Source of the DNA: Candidatus Nanopelagicales bacterium
GTDB lineage: Bacteria; Actinomycetota; Actinomycetes; S36-B12; CAIYMF01
Assembly: GCA_025351185.1 (NCBI GenBank)
Contig: JANXWJ010000085.1
Location: 1-35,839, forward strand
Direction: 5' to 3'
DNA: 35,839 bases
The notes under the pieces are model-generated. The model was not told the origin of the DNA. It made no database searches and saw nothing but the letters and a program-made list of their open reading frames with translations. Below are positions 7,406 through 15,657 of the stretch, in pieces. The position numbers were made by a program, and so were the translations under genes. The first letter of the stretch is position 1; every line of letters starts with the position of its first letter.

Positions 7406-9907
7406 ATGGCCCGACGCACGACACCGCCCCCGCCCTCCGTCCCGGAGAAGATCGTCGACATCGACGTCTCCGACGAGATGCGCGGGTCGTTCCTGGAGTA
7501 CGCCTACTCCGTCATCTACTCACGCGCCCTGCCCGACGCGCGCGACGGCCTCAAGCCGGTCCAGCGCCGGATCCTGTTCCAGATGGCCGAGATGGGACTG
7601 CGTCCCGAGCGCGGGCACGTGAAGAGCGCACGCGTCGTCGGTGACGTCATGGGCAAGCTCCACCCCCACGGTGACGGAGCGATCTACGACGCGCTCGTGC
7701 GGATGGCTCAGCCCTTCTCCCTTCGCCTGCCGCTGGTCGACGGCCACGGAAACTTCGGCTCGCTCGACGACGGCCCGGCCGCGATGCGCTACACCGAGTG
7801 CCGGCTCGCGACCAGTGCGCTGCTCATGACCGCGTCACTCGACGAGGACGTCGTCGACTTCAGCCCCAACTACGACGGCCGCGAGAACGAGCCAGTGGTG
7901 CTCCCTGCGGCGTATCCCAACCTGCTCGTCAACGGCGCGTCGGGCATCGCCGTCGGCATGGCCACCAACGTCGCACCGCACAACCTCGTCGAGGTCATCG
8001 CTGCAGCTCGACACCTCCTCATGCACCCCGCCGCGACCCTCGACGACCTGATGCGCTTCGTGCCCGGCCCCGATCTGCCGACCGGTGGTCGCATCGTCGG
8101 GCTCGACGGCATCCGCGAGGCCTACGAGACCGGCCGTGGCAGCTTCCGCATCCGCGCCACCGCACACGTCGAGAACGTCACCCCGCGACGCAAGGGCATC
8201 ATCGTCACCGAGCTGCCCTACAACGTCGGGCCCGAGAAGGTGATCGCCAAGATCAAGGAGGCGGTCGACGCCAAGAAGCTCACGGGGATCTCCGACGTCA
8301 TCGACCTCACCGACATGGAGTCGGGTCTGCGCCTCGTCATCGAGATCAAGAACGGCTTCATCCCCGAGGCCGTGCTCGAGCAGCTCTATGCGCTCACCCC
8401 GATGGAGGACTCCTTCGGCATCAACGCCGTCGCGCTCGTCGACGGACAGCCGCGCACCCTCGGGCTGCGCGAGATGCTCTCGGTGTTCGTCAGCCATCGC
8501 CTCGAGGTCGTACGACGCCGCTCCTCCTATCGCAAGCGCAAGGCCGAGGAGCGGATGCACCTCGTCGAGGGACTGCTCACCGCCATCGTCGACATCGACG
8601 AGGTCATCGCACTGATCCGCTCGAGCGACGACGCCGCTGCAGCCAAGGCACGACTCATGACGGTGTTCGACCTGTCCGACGCGCAGGCGACCTACATCCT
8701 CGACATGCCGTTGCGCCGGCTCACGAAGTTCAGCCGCATCGAGCTCGAGTCCGAGCGTGACGAGCTGACGTCGCGCATCGCGGCCCTCGCCGCGATCCTC
8801 GACGACGACAAGCGGCTGCGGAAGGTCGTCGGCGACGAGCTCGCCGACGTCGCGAAGGACCACGGCACACCGCGCCGAACGGTGCTGCTCGAGGCATCGG
8901 CGACGACCCCGACACGCGCTGCTGCGGCACCGTTGGAGATCGCCGACGACCCGTGCGTCGTGCTCCTGTCCAGCACTGGGCTGCTCGCGCGCACAGGTGA
9001 TGGCCGCGACCTTCCCGGCGACGGTGAGCGCGGCCCGCACGACGTCGTCGTCTCCGCTGTCCGTGGCACTGCTCGCGGACACATCGGGCTCGTCACGAGC
9101 ACCGGCCGCGTCGTGCGCATCCCGGTGCTCGAGCTGCCCACCCTGCCCCCGACCCACGGGGCGCCGTCGCTGGCCGGTGGAGTTCCGCTCGCAGCGCTCG
9201 CCGAGCTCGAACGAGGGGAGCAGCCGGTCGGGCTGTGCTCGGTCTCGGGCGACGGCCCTGGTCTCGCGCTGGGCACGGCGCAGGGTGTGGTGAAGCGCGT
9301 GATCCCCGACGTACCCACTTCGGCCGACTCGTGGCCCGTGATCCGGCTCGACGACGGTGACCGTGTGGTCGGTGCGGTCGAGCTCACGACCGGTGAGGAG
9401 GAGCTGGTGTTCGTCACGACCGATGCGCAGCTGCTGCACTTCGGGGCGGCCTCGGTGCGCCCACAGGGGCGACCGGCTGGTGGGATGGCCGGTGTCCGGC
9501 TCGACGACCGGCAGAGCGCCCTGTTCTTCGGTGCCGTCGACGCCGACCGCGAGTGCCTGGTCGTGACCGCGGCGGGCACCACCGGTGCCCTGCCCGGCTT
9601 CTCCGGAGCCACCGTCAAGGTCACGCCGTTCACGGAGTTCCCCGGCAAGGGCCGTGCCACCGGCGGAGTGCGTGCCCAGCGCTTCCTCAAGGGCGAGGAC
9701 ACCCTCCTCGTCGCGTGGGTCGGTCCCGGTCCGGCTCGCGCGTCGACGCCGCAGGGTGCTCCGGCGCCGCTCCCGCCGATCGACCCGCGTCGAGACGGCT
9801 CAGGTCTCCCGACGTCGAAGCCGGTCGCTGCCGTGGGTGGACCGATCACCCCGGGTGGTCCGCGGCCGGTCCAGACCGCTGCAACGACCGACGAGCCGAC
9901 GTCGTGA
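7406..9907 (+). CDS. parC: type IIA topoisomerase subunit A, ParC-like
   Basis: This 833-residue breakage-reunion subunit has catalytic Tyr129 in RYTE, preceded by the conserved [10 protein letters not shown] helix (87-95). A long C-terminal beta-pinwheel region runs from about residue 500. I see no GyrA box (QRRGGxG-type motif), which favours topoisomerase IV-like ParC over gyrase A. The position equal to E. coli GyrA Ser83 is Gly91, while the Asp87 equivalent is kept (D95). It would act with the subunit B gene 23 kb away at 33087-35177 to decatenate chromosomes. The ATG has a weak GAGA 5 nt upstream and a better AGGAG further out. Its stop overlaps the next gene by 4 nt. Confidence 0.9.
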   Translation: MARRTTPPPPSVPEKIVDIDVSDEMRGSFLEYAYSVIYSRALPDARDGLKPVQRRILFQMAEMGLRPERGHVKSARVVGDVMGKLHPHGDGAIYDALVRMAQPFSLRLPLVDGHGNFGSLDDGPAAMRYTECRLATSALLMTASLDEDVVDFSPNYDGRENEPVVLPAAYPNLLVNGASGIAVGMATNVAPHNLVEVIAAARHLLMHPAATLDDLMRFVPGPDLPTGGRIVGLDGIREAYETGRGSFRIRATAHVENVTPRRKGIIVTELPYNVGPEKVIAKIKEAVDAKKLTGISDVIDLTDMESGLRLVIEIKNGFIPEAVLEQLYALTPMEDSFGINAVALVDGQPRTLGLREMLSVFVSHRLEVVRRRSSYRKRKAEERMHLVEGLLTAIVDIDEVIALIRSSDDAAAAKARLMTVFDLSDAQATYILDMPLRRLTKFSRIELESERDELTSRIAALAAILDDDKRLRKVVGDELADVAKDHGTPRRTVLLEASATTPTRAAAAPLEIADDPCVVLLSSTGLLARTGDGRDLPGDGERGPHDVVVSAVRGTARGHIGLVTSTGRVVRIPVLELPTLPPTHGAPSLAGGVPLAALAELERGEQPVGLCSVSGDGPGLALGTAQGVVKRVIPDVPTSADSWPVIRLDDGDRVVGAVELTTGEEELVFVTTDAQLLHFGAASVRPQGRPAGGMAGVRLDDRQSALFFGAVDADRECLVVTAAGTTGALPGFSGATVKVTPFTEFPGKGRATGGVRAQRFLKGEDTLLVAWVGPGPARASTPQGAPAPLPPIDPRRDGSGLPTSKPVAAVGGPITPGGPRPVQTAATTDEPTS

Positions 9908-10905
9908 GCTGGGGACCGTCGGACGACGGCACGACTCCGCGATGCGCGGTCCTGTCGCGTCAGCTCGACGAGCCGCTGGCAGGCTCCGCCCCACGCGCCC
10001 GCGCGTGGTTGGTCATCGAGCAGCCCGGCCCCTACGGCCGCAACGCCATCACGGAGTCGCACCTGCCGGAGTCGCTGCGCGAGGCGCTCGGAGCCCTGCC
10101 TAAGGACACCGGAACGACCGTCCTGCTCGCGCGCCACGTAGGGCGTCACGCCGATGACCACGCCGCGATCTCCTCCCGCCGCTTCTGGCTCGCGCACACC
10201 TCTCCCGGCGGGATCCGGATGCGCACCGGTGTGCTCGACGACGACGACCTGCTGCGTCCTGACCTCGACGATGTCCTCGCGGCGGCCGCCTCGGGGCAGC
10301 TTCCTCCCTGGGGAGCGCGGAGCACGATGCCGCTGCTTCTCGTGTGCACCAATGCCAAACGCGATGTGTGCTGCGCGATCGAGGGTCGCCCGATCGCCGA
10401 GTCGCTGGCCGCCGACCCGGCCTACTCCGACCGGGTCCTCGAGGTGAGCCACCTCGGCGGGCACCGCTTCTCCCCCACCGCTCTGCTGCTGCCCTCAGGG
10501 CATGCGTTCGGCCGCCTCGACCAGCGGGTCGCCCGCGAGGTCCTCGACGCCGCCGTCGACGGCGACCTCGGGCCGCTCGCCCACCACCGAGGGCGCACGT
10601 CGCTCTCGCAACCGGCTCAGGCCGCCGAGCACGCCGTACGCCGAGCCGGTGGCATCACCGACCTCGACGCTCTCGATGCCCTGCGCCGCGTCGGCGACCA
10701 GGTCGTGCCGGTCGGACTCCGCTGGGCGGGCGACGACCACGGTGTCGCCGACGTCGAGGTCCGCCACCAGGACGGTCGCGCGTGGCAGGTCGTCGTACGC
10801 CGCACGACCCTGCGTCCCGAGCGCCCCGAGTCCTGCGGCAAGCTCGCCGCCGAGGGACACGCGTGGATCGCGGATGATCCGGTGCCCGTGGAGTCATGGG
10901 CCTGA
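9904..10905 (+). CDS. sucrase/ferredoxin-like family protein
   Basis: This 333-residue protein resembles the sucrase/ferredoxin-like (AIM32-related) family, which has a thioredoxin-like ferredoxin fold. Key segments are an N-terminal CAVLSRQ, the cysteine cluster [16 protein letters not shown] and the invariant [17 protein letters not shown]. The Cys and His residues could hold a [2Fe-2S] cluster, as inferred for the family. The biological role is not established. GTG at 9904 overlaps the parC stop by 4 nt, so the two are probably translated together. The old sucrase label should not be read as an activity. Confidence 0.8.
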   Translation: MSWGPSDDGTTPRCAVLSRQLDEPLAGSAPRARAWLVIEQPGPYGRNAITESHLPESLREALGALPKDTGTTVLLARHVGRHADDHAAISSRRFWLAHTSPGGIRMRTGVLDDDDLLRPDLDDVLAAAASGQLPPWGARSTMPLLLVCTNAKRDVCCAIEGRPIAESLAADPAYSDRVLEVSHLGGHRFSPTALLLPSGHAFGRLDQRVAREVLDAAVDGDLGPLAHHRGRTSLSQPAQAAEHAVRRAGGITDLDALDALRRVGDQVVPVGLRWAGDDHGVADVEVRHQDGRAWQVVVRRTTLRPERPESCGKLAAEGHAWIADDPVPVESWA

Positions 10906-11019
10906 GCGGGCGCAGGGTCGGCACGAGCGTCTGTCCCCGGACGCACGACGGGGGCCAGGACGAGCGCAGAGCCCCGACATGCGCAGCGAGCCCGGACGTG
11001 AACAGTGAGCAGAGTTCGC

Positions 11020-11025
11020 TAACGT
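11020..11025 (+). promoter_or_regulatory. leaderless -10 element of the carbonic anhydrase gene
   Basis: TAACGT fits TANNNT and lies 7 nt before the ATG at 11033. GTGAAC about 16 nt upstream is a possible weak -35. No Shine-Dalgarno is present, which agrees with a leaderless transcript. Confidence 0.5.
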
Positions 11026-11032
11026 CGATCTC

Positions 11033-11548
11033 ATGAGCCACGAGTTCCCGACCAGCACCTTCACCGACGTCCTCGACGGCAACCGCGCCTACGCCGCCGA
11101 CTTCCCCGGCACCGGATTGTCGGGGCGAGCCCTCAAAGGCCTCGCTCTCGTGACCTGCATGGACAGCCGCATCGAACCGCTGCCGCTGCTCGGCATGGAG
11201 CAGGGCGACGTGAAGATCCTGCGTAACGCCGGGGCCCGCGTGACCGACGACGTCCTGCGCACACTCGTCCTCGCGGCCTATCTCCTCGACGTGACACGCG
11301 TGCTCGTCATGCCGCACACGCACTGCAAGATGGCCAACGCCACCGAGGAGCAGATCCACCAGCAGATCCTCGACGACTACGGCGTCGACACCCACTCCGT
11401 GGAGTTCCGCACCGTCGCCGACCAAGAAGCCGCACTGGCCTACGACGTGCGCCGGATCCGCTCCTATCCCCTGCTCCCAAAGGGTTTCGTCGTCGCCGGC
11501 GCCATCTACGACGTCCACACCGGCAAGGTCTCCCCCCGCGACGTCTGA
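11033..11548 (+). CDS. beta-class carbonic anhydrase, short Rv1284-like type
   Basis: This 171-residue protein of the small beta-carbonic anhydrase group interconverts CO2 and bicarbonate. Zinc ligands are visible: C42 in CMDSR, which also carries the Asp44/Arg46 dyad, then H95 and C98 in HTHC. The segments RNAGARVTDDVLR and GFVVAGAIYDVHTGKV are typical. Its length and spacing match mycobacterial Rv1284. It is a single cytoplasmic gene between the parC pair and a convergent terminator. Confidence 0.92.
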   Translation: MSHEFPTSTFTDVLDGNRAYAADFPGTGLSGRALKGLALVTCMDSRIEPLPLLGMEQGDVKILRNAGARVTDDVLRTLVLAAYLLDVTRVLVMPHTHCKMANATEEQIHQQILDDYGVDTHSVEFRTVADQEAALAYDVRRIRSYPLLPKGFVVAGAIYDVHTGKVSPRDV

Positions 11549-11577
11549 CCAGCACCCCTCCACAGTCGGCAACCACG

Positions 11578-11627
11578 CCAGCGACAGCGTCAGCGCGGGC
11601 TATCGGCCGCGTAGACGCTGTCGCTGG
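11578..11627. terminator. bidirectional terminator between convergent genes
   Basis: CCAGCGACAGCGTC (11578-11591) pairs perfectly over 14 bp with GACGCTGTCGCTGG (11614-11627). An inner CGCGG/CCGCG stem continues the fold. It lies between the carbonic anhydrase stop (11548) and the ferredoxin reductase stop (11650). It has no long T-tract on either strand but is the strongest hairpin in the window and suits termination from both sides. Confidence 0.75.
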
Positions 11628-11649
11628 TGGGATTGACTGAGCGGTCAGG

Positions 11650-13017
11650 TCAGGTGCGGGAGGCTTCGACGAGGGCGTCGCGGTCGTGGATCGTCGTACG
11701 GTCGCGGCCACGTGACGCGCCGAGCGAACGCTCCGCCGCGTCGATCGCGGTCCACCCACCGTGCGTGATCACGGTGCACCCGCGCGACTCCAGCAGCTCG
11801 AGACATCCTTCGCCTGTCGTGACGGTCGCGCTCTCCAGATCGGCGAGCACGGAGACGACCGTGGCAGCCGCGTCCTTCTTGTTGGTGCCGATGATCCCGG
11901 TCGGGCCGCGCTTGATCCAGCCGGCGACATAGAGCCCGGCAACGACGGCGCCGGACTCGTCGGTGACGCGCCCGTCGGTGTTGGGGATGACGTTGCGCCG
12001 TGCATCGAAGGGGACGCCCGCAAGACCCACCCCGCGATAGCCCACGGATCGGACGACGAGCTGCGCCGGCAGCTCGTAGGTCTCACCGGTGCCGTGAGCC
12101 GCACCGGCGTCGTCGACCGTCGTCCGCTCGACGAGCACCGACTCCACGTGATCGGTGCCGTGCAGCTCCACAGGGCGCGCATGGAAGTGCAGGTGGATGT
12201 GCCGGTGGGTCGTGTCGAGGGCATGGTCGGCCCAGCTGCGGATGACCTCGACGTTGCGCGCCACGACGCGGTCGCTCTCGACGAGCGCAGCGCTGACGGG
12301 CTCGAGCTCGAGGTCGGTCGGGTCGATGAGGACGTCGACGCCGTCGAGCTCGGCGAGCTCCTTGAGCTCCTTCGTCGTCCAGGTCGCCTGTGCCGGGCCG
12401 CGCCGACCGAGGACGTGCACGTCGGTGATCCGCGAGCGCGACAGCGCGTCGAGCACGTGCTGAGGCATGTCGGTGCGCTCGAGGCGTTCCATCGATGCGG
12501 TCAGCACCCGAGTGACGTCGACCGAGACGTTGCCGACGCCCACGACGACGACAGAGCGCGCTGCTGCCAGAGCAGCCTCGATGCCGGCACTGTCGGCGTC
12601 GGGGTGACCGCAGTACCACGAGACGAGATCGGTCGCGGCGACACTTCCCGGCAGCTCCTCCCCCGGCACGTCGAGGTGTCGGTCGCGCGAGGCGCCGTAG
12701 GTGAGGATCACGCCGTCGTAGGCAGCGAGCAGCTCGGCGACCGACACGTCGGCGCCCGCGTCGACGTCACCGACCTCCACGCCGGCAAGCAGTCGCACCT
12801 CGGCTCGCTCGAGCACGTGCGCGAGCGTGTCGCGTACGGAGCGGATCGAGAAGTGGTCCGGCGCGACGCCGTAGCGGACGAGGCCGAACGGCACCGGGAG
12901 CCGGTCGAGCACGTCGACGTGGACTCCGGCGTTGGCGAGCGCGTCGGCGGCGTAGAGCCCGGACGGGCCCGCCCCGACGACGGCGATACGAGAGGTCACG
13001 CTGGCATCCGACCACAT
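11650..13017 (-). CDS. FprA-type ferredoxin/adrenodoxin-like NADP+ reductase
   Basis: This 455-residue FAD- and NADP-dependent flavoprotein resembles adrenodoxin reductase and mycobacterial FprA. An FAD-binding GAGPSGLYAADAL is near the N-terminus, followed by PFGLVRYGVAPDH. The second Rossmann motif VVVGVGNVSVDVTR binds NADP, and the C-terminal GWIKRGPTGIIGTNKKDA is characteristic. It would pass electrons from NADPH to a ferredoxin or Rieske ferredoxin. As the last gene of the leftward arm, it is the best local candidate for the reductase feeding the Rieske oxygenase at 14296-15558; this is inference. ATG at 13017 is chosen; a GTG at 12999 is an alternative. Neither has a clear ribosome site. 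Confidence 0.88.
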   Translation of the reverse strand: MWSDASVTSRIAVVGAGPSGLYAADALANAGVHVDVLDRLPVPFGLVRYGVAPDHFSIRSVRDTLAHVLERAEVRLLAGVEVGDVDAGADVSVAELLAAYDGVILTYGASRDRHLDVPGEELPGSVAATDLVSWYCGHPDADSAGIEAALAAARSVVVVGVGNVSVDVTRVLTASMERLERTDMPQHVLDALSRSRITDVHVLGRRGPAQATWTTKELKELAELDGVDVLIDPTDLELEPVSAALVESDRVVARNVEVIRSWADHALDTTHRHIHLHFHARPVELHGTDHVESVLVERTTVDDAGAAHGTGETYELPAQLVVRSVGYRGVGLAGVPFDARRNVIPNTDGRVTDESGAVVAGLYVAGWIKRGPTGIIGTNKKDAAATVVSVLADLESATVTTGEGCLELLESRGCTVITHGGWTAIDAAERSLGASRGRDRTTIHDRDALVEASRT

Positions 13018-13066
13018 CGGCTGCACCGTCTCACGGTCAGGCCCGGCGTGTCGCGCGACTGCCTGC

Positions 13067-13711
13067 TCACCCGGCGAGACCGAGCTCGGACCGGACCTCG
13101 GCGTAGGAGCGCTGCGGGTCGGTGACGTCGAACCACACGGCGTGCATCCCGACCGCCCGAGCCCCGTCGACGTTGCCGGGCTGGTCGTCGACGAACAAGC
13201 AGTCCGGCGCCGCGATCCCGAGCCGGTCGACGACCATGGCGAAGATCCGTGGGTCCGGCTTGAGCACGTGCTCGATCGACCCGTCGACGATGACATCCAT
13301 CTGCTCGAGGATCGTCATGTGCGCGATCCACGTCGCGTCGTGGAAGGCGGCCATGTCGTTGGTGCACACGGCGACCGCGAGACCGGCCGCCTTCGCGTCG
13401 TCGACGAGCGGTCGAGCCATCGGACGCAGGAGCTCGTCCTCGTCGGCGTCGAAGAGCACCTCCATCAGGCCCTGGAACGTCGCCTCCCGACCGGTCAGAC
13501 CGGCGAACTCCTCGGCCCGCCGCTGCCAGTAGGCGCGCTCGGTGATCTCGCCGCTCTGCATGCTGCGCCACAGGTCGTCGCTCGCCGGATCGAAGGGACC
13601 GCTCCAGGCGAGCGTGCGCGGAGCGAGTCCGCTGCGGACCTCCCCACCGCGTACGAGCTCGAAGGGTGTCTTGAGCACCGGGCCGCCGAAGTCGAGCACC
13701 AGTGCCTTCAC
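13067..13711 (-). CDS. HAD-superfamily hydrolase
   Basis: This 214-residue haloacid-dehalogenase-fold protein has the nucleophile motif LDFGGPVL, VCTNDMAA for motif II, the Lys in VLKPDPRIF and the acidic LFVDDQPGN. In motif I the second Asp of DxD is Gly, a common variant in phosphatase-like HADs. The GTG start overlaps the stop of a decayed hydratase gene by 4 nt (GTGA), so its original translational coupling partner is now broken. A related HAD gene lies at 28975-29607 on the other arm. It may be a phosphatase for an aryl-phosphate or another phosphorylated intermediate; this is inference. Confidence 0.85.
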   Translation of the reverse strand: MKALVLDFGGPVLKTPFELVRGGEVRSGLAPRTLAWSGPFDPASDDLWRSMQSGEITERAYWQRRAEEFAGLTGREATFQGLMEVLFDADEDELLRPMARPLVDDAKAAGLAVAVCTNDMAAFHDATWIAHMTILEQMDVIVDGSIEHVLKPDPRIFAMVVDRLGIAAPDCLFVDDQPGNVDGARAVGMHAVWFDVTDPQRSYAEVRSELGLAG

Positions 13712-13989
13712 CGCCGGACACCCACGGTGATCGAACCCATCGACGCGTGCTCGAACGTCGCCTGCACGAAACCCCCTGACGCTAGCGGGACGGCGGCCGT
13801 CAGGCCTCCGGTGATCACGATGTCGCCGGGCCGGAGGCCACGGTGGTGTAGCGGAGCTTCCACCCCACCTGTCGACCGCCGCGGCCGATCCGCAGCGCCG
13901 TCAGGGCGGACTTCACGGCGTACGCCGTCGTCAGGTCTCCGACAGCGACGGGTCGAGGATCCGCGCCGTGCTGGTGACGTCCACGACCT
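13708..13989 (-). pseudogene. decayed 2-keto-4-pentenoate hydratase-family gene
   Basis: About 280 bp keep both ends of an MhpD-family gene that is normally near 780 bp. Read leftward, one frame gives VDVTSTARILDPSLSE; a shifted frame continues DLTTAYAVKSALTALRIGRG and then RQVGWKLRYTT, the typical N-terminal helix and GWKLG-like motif of the family. A third frame gives the C-terminal GDIVITGGLTAAVPLASGG and FEHASMGSITVGVRR. The central two thirds are missing. At least one frameshift and one internal deletion are needed. Two intact paralogues sit at 23151 and 25957. Confidence 0.7.
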
Positions 13990-14246
13990 CAGTGGTCCTC
14001 TTCCGTGATGGTCACGCGGTCGAAGCGCACCACCTCGCCGAACCAGCCGCAGCCACCGCACCACGTCATGAAGTTGCGCGTGTCAGCGGTCCAGTACTCC
14101 GTCGTGATCCCGCCGTGCTCGCCGATCGATGCCGCGCACATCGGGCAGAAGCGCGGGCGGTCGAGGTAGTGCCGCTCGGCGTCAGACGCGAACCACTCGC
14201 TGGTCGCCGGGAGCAGGTGCGGGTCCTCGGGAAGGTGGTCGGTCAT
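13989..14246 (-). CDS. small zinc-ribbon protein beside the Rieske oxygenase
   Basis: This 85-residue protein has four cysteines in two CxxC knuckles, CPMC (34-37) and CGGC (63-66), about 25 residues apart. They are separated by GITTEYWTADTRNFMTW and followed by a short acidic tail. The layout suggests a zinc ribbon and not a 2Fe-2S ferredoxin. It starts 49 nt after the Rieske oxygenase alpha gene on the same strand and ends next to the hydratase remnant, so it belongs to the catabolic arm. No Shine-Dalgarno is evident before the ATG. I do not recognise a named family. A role in assembling or presenting substrate to the oxygenase is speculative. Confidence 0.7.
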   Translation of the reverse strand: MTDHLPEDPHLLPATSEWFASDAERHYLDRPRFCPMCAASIGEHGGITTEYWTADTRNFMTWCGGCGWFGEVVRFDRVTITEEDH

Positions 14247-14295
14247 CGCAACAGTCTTCGCCGTAGCGCAAGCGCGGGCGACCTCCGCCGACGGG

Positions 14296-15558
14296 TCAGG
14301 CACCGGCCCCGGCCTTCTCGGCCGCCTCGATGCCCGCCCAGTAGGACTGGTGCAGCTCGAGGAGGTGTTGCTTGATCGGGCTGTAGCGCATCGAGCCGCC
14401 GTTGATCCAGGCAGCCGCGAAGGTGCGCTCGGCACCGAACTTGTCCTTCTCGCAGGGCAGGTTGATGATGTCATGCTTCTCGCGGATGGTGCCCAGCGGA
14501 TCCTGACCCTCGGCGACCTTGCGCATGTTCTCCTTGAACATCTTGCGCAGCAGCGCGACTCCGGCGTCCGAGCGACCAAGGTGCTCCTGGGTGCGGTCGG
14601 TGATCGGACCCTGTGAGACCCAGGCCATGACGTCCTGGCCCTCGATGTAGTCGGTGATGAACCGACCCTCCTCGTCCTTCCAGAGGTACTCATAGACCAC
14701 CGGACGGTCCTGCACGTCGAGCGTCTCGCCCGGGTTGTGCGTGGAGTAGAACAGCTTCCAGGTGTGGGTGTCGTCGATCGGCACCCTGATCTGCATCTGG
14801 TCGATGTAGGCGCCGCCGACACGCATGTAGAACGGGAAGACCAGCGGGTGACCGATCTTCCAGTCGTCGCCCTCCTCGGTGGAGCCCTCCAGCACCCGCC
14901 GCTTGAGGATGCCCCACTCCATCTCGTCGAAGCCGGTCTTGATGTGCTTCTTCTGGAACGCCTTGGGCGCCTCGAAACCGTTGGTCTCGCCGACGAAGTT
15001 GAAGTAGAAGCCGTGCAGCCACTCGACGTGGTGAGGGTCGACGGAGTTCTCCATGATCTGCAGCCAGTTGCACGGGATCGTGGTGAAGCCGACGTCGCGG
15101 ATGCCGTCCTTGACGAAGACGTCGAAGCGCGGCAGCTCGGGTGCGGGGTCGGGTCCGACGTAGACCCAGACCATGCCGCCCATGGTCTGTGCCTTGCCGC
15201 CCTTCATCGTGACGCGGTCCTTGAAGTTCTGGTTCTCCGCCTCGGCCGGCTGCTCGACGCACTGGCCGGTGAAGTCGTACTTCCAGCCGTGGTAGCCGCA
15301 CCGGATGCCGTCCTCGTGGACGACGCCATAGGTCATCGATGCGCGACGGTGGGCGCACCGCTCCTGGATGATCCCGTACTTGCCGCTGGGGGTCTTGTAG
15401 AGGGTCCAGTCCTCGCTCAGCAGACGCACGGACCGCGCTGGGACCGTGTCGAAGTCCTGCTCGAAGGCGATGGGATACCAGTAGCGGCGCAACAGCTCGC
15501 CCATCGGGGTGCCTGGCCCGACCTGGGTGAGCTCGTTGTTCTGTTCGACGGTGAGCAT
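14296..15558 (-). CDS. Rieske non-heme iron oxygenase, alpha subunit
   Basis: This 420-residue ring-hydroxylating oxygenase has its Rieske [2Fe-2S] ligands at C68/H70 (CAHRRAS) and C87/H90 (CGYHGWKY). The mononuclear iron site shows the bridging D174 and ligands H177 and H182 in NSVDPHHVEWLH; D309 in EGQDVMAWVSQG is the likely third ligand. The single-subunit size and C-terminal region fit the phthalate/vanillate-demethylase-like group. It is well translated (GGAGAGGGA before the ATG). Its neighbours suggest it acts on the aryl phosphate or phenol made by the upstream phosphotransferase pair, yielding a catechol precursor. Substrate and regiochemistry are not readable. Electron partners may be the Rieske ferredoxin at 28523 and FprA at 11650. 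Confidence 0.9.
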   Translation of the reverse strand: MLTVEQNNELTQVGPGTPMGELLRRYWYPIAFEQDFDTVPARSVRLLSEDWTLYKTPSGKYGIIQERCAHRRASMTYGVVHEDGIRCGYHGWKYDFTGQCVEQPAEAENQNFKDRVTMKGGKAQTMGGMVWVYVGPDPAPELPRFDVFVKDGIRDVGFTTIPCNWLQIMENSVDPHHVEWLHGFYFNFVGETNGFEAPKAFQKKHIKTGFDEMEWGILKRRVLEGSTEEGDDWKIGHPLVFPFYMRVGGAYIDQMQIRVPIDDTHTWKLFYSTHNPGETLDVQDRPVVYEYLWKDEEGRFITDYIEGQDVMAWVSQGPITDRTQEHLGRSDAGVALLRKMFKENMRKVAEGQDPLGTIREKHDIINLPCEKDKFGAERTFAAAWINGGSMRYSPIKQHLLELHQSYWAGIEAAEKAGAGA

Positions 15559-15609
15559 CGTGGTCCCTCTCCAGTACGGGGTGTCATCGGCGTAGAAGTC
15601 TGGCCGTGC

Positions 15610-15648
15610 ATCCCGCCTGGTGGGCCGATTCGGCCCCCCAGGCGGGAC
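15610..15648. promoter_or_regulatory. second operator-like inverted repeat / intercistronic hairpin
   Basis: TCCCGCCTGG (15611-15620) pairs with CCAGGCGGGA (15638-15647), with inner GGGCC/GGCCC pairing. Its left 20 nt match the divergent-promoter repeat at 21573-21609 at 15 of 20 positions and its right 14 nt at 12 of 14, with a 2-nt difference in centre length. It lies 10 nt past the PEP-utilising enzyme stop and 52 nt before the Rieske start. It may be an operator for an internal promoter, a partial terminator, or both. No clear TANNNT box follows. Confidence 0.55.
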
Positions 15649-15657
15649 AGGGTGTCC

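Noticed and set aside
9904-10905. Ferredoxin partner of the Rieske oxygenase
   Set aside because: It is coupled to parC and lies outside the catabolic block beyond a strong terminator. The Rieske ferredoxin at 28523 is the better candidate.
13067-13711. Haloacid dehalogenase acting on a chlorinated substrate
   Set aside because: Motif I and overall similarity are only to the broad HAD fold. Nothing else in the locus points to halogenated compounds.
15610-15648. Pure intrinsic terminator between the synthase and Rieske genes
   Set aside because: The hairpin is strong but has no T-tract, and its sequence matches the divergent operator. It is reported mainly as a regulatory repeat.
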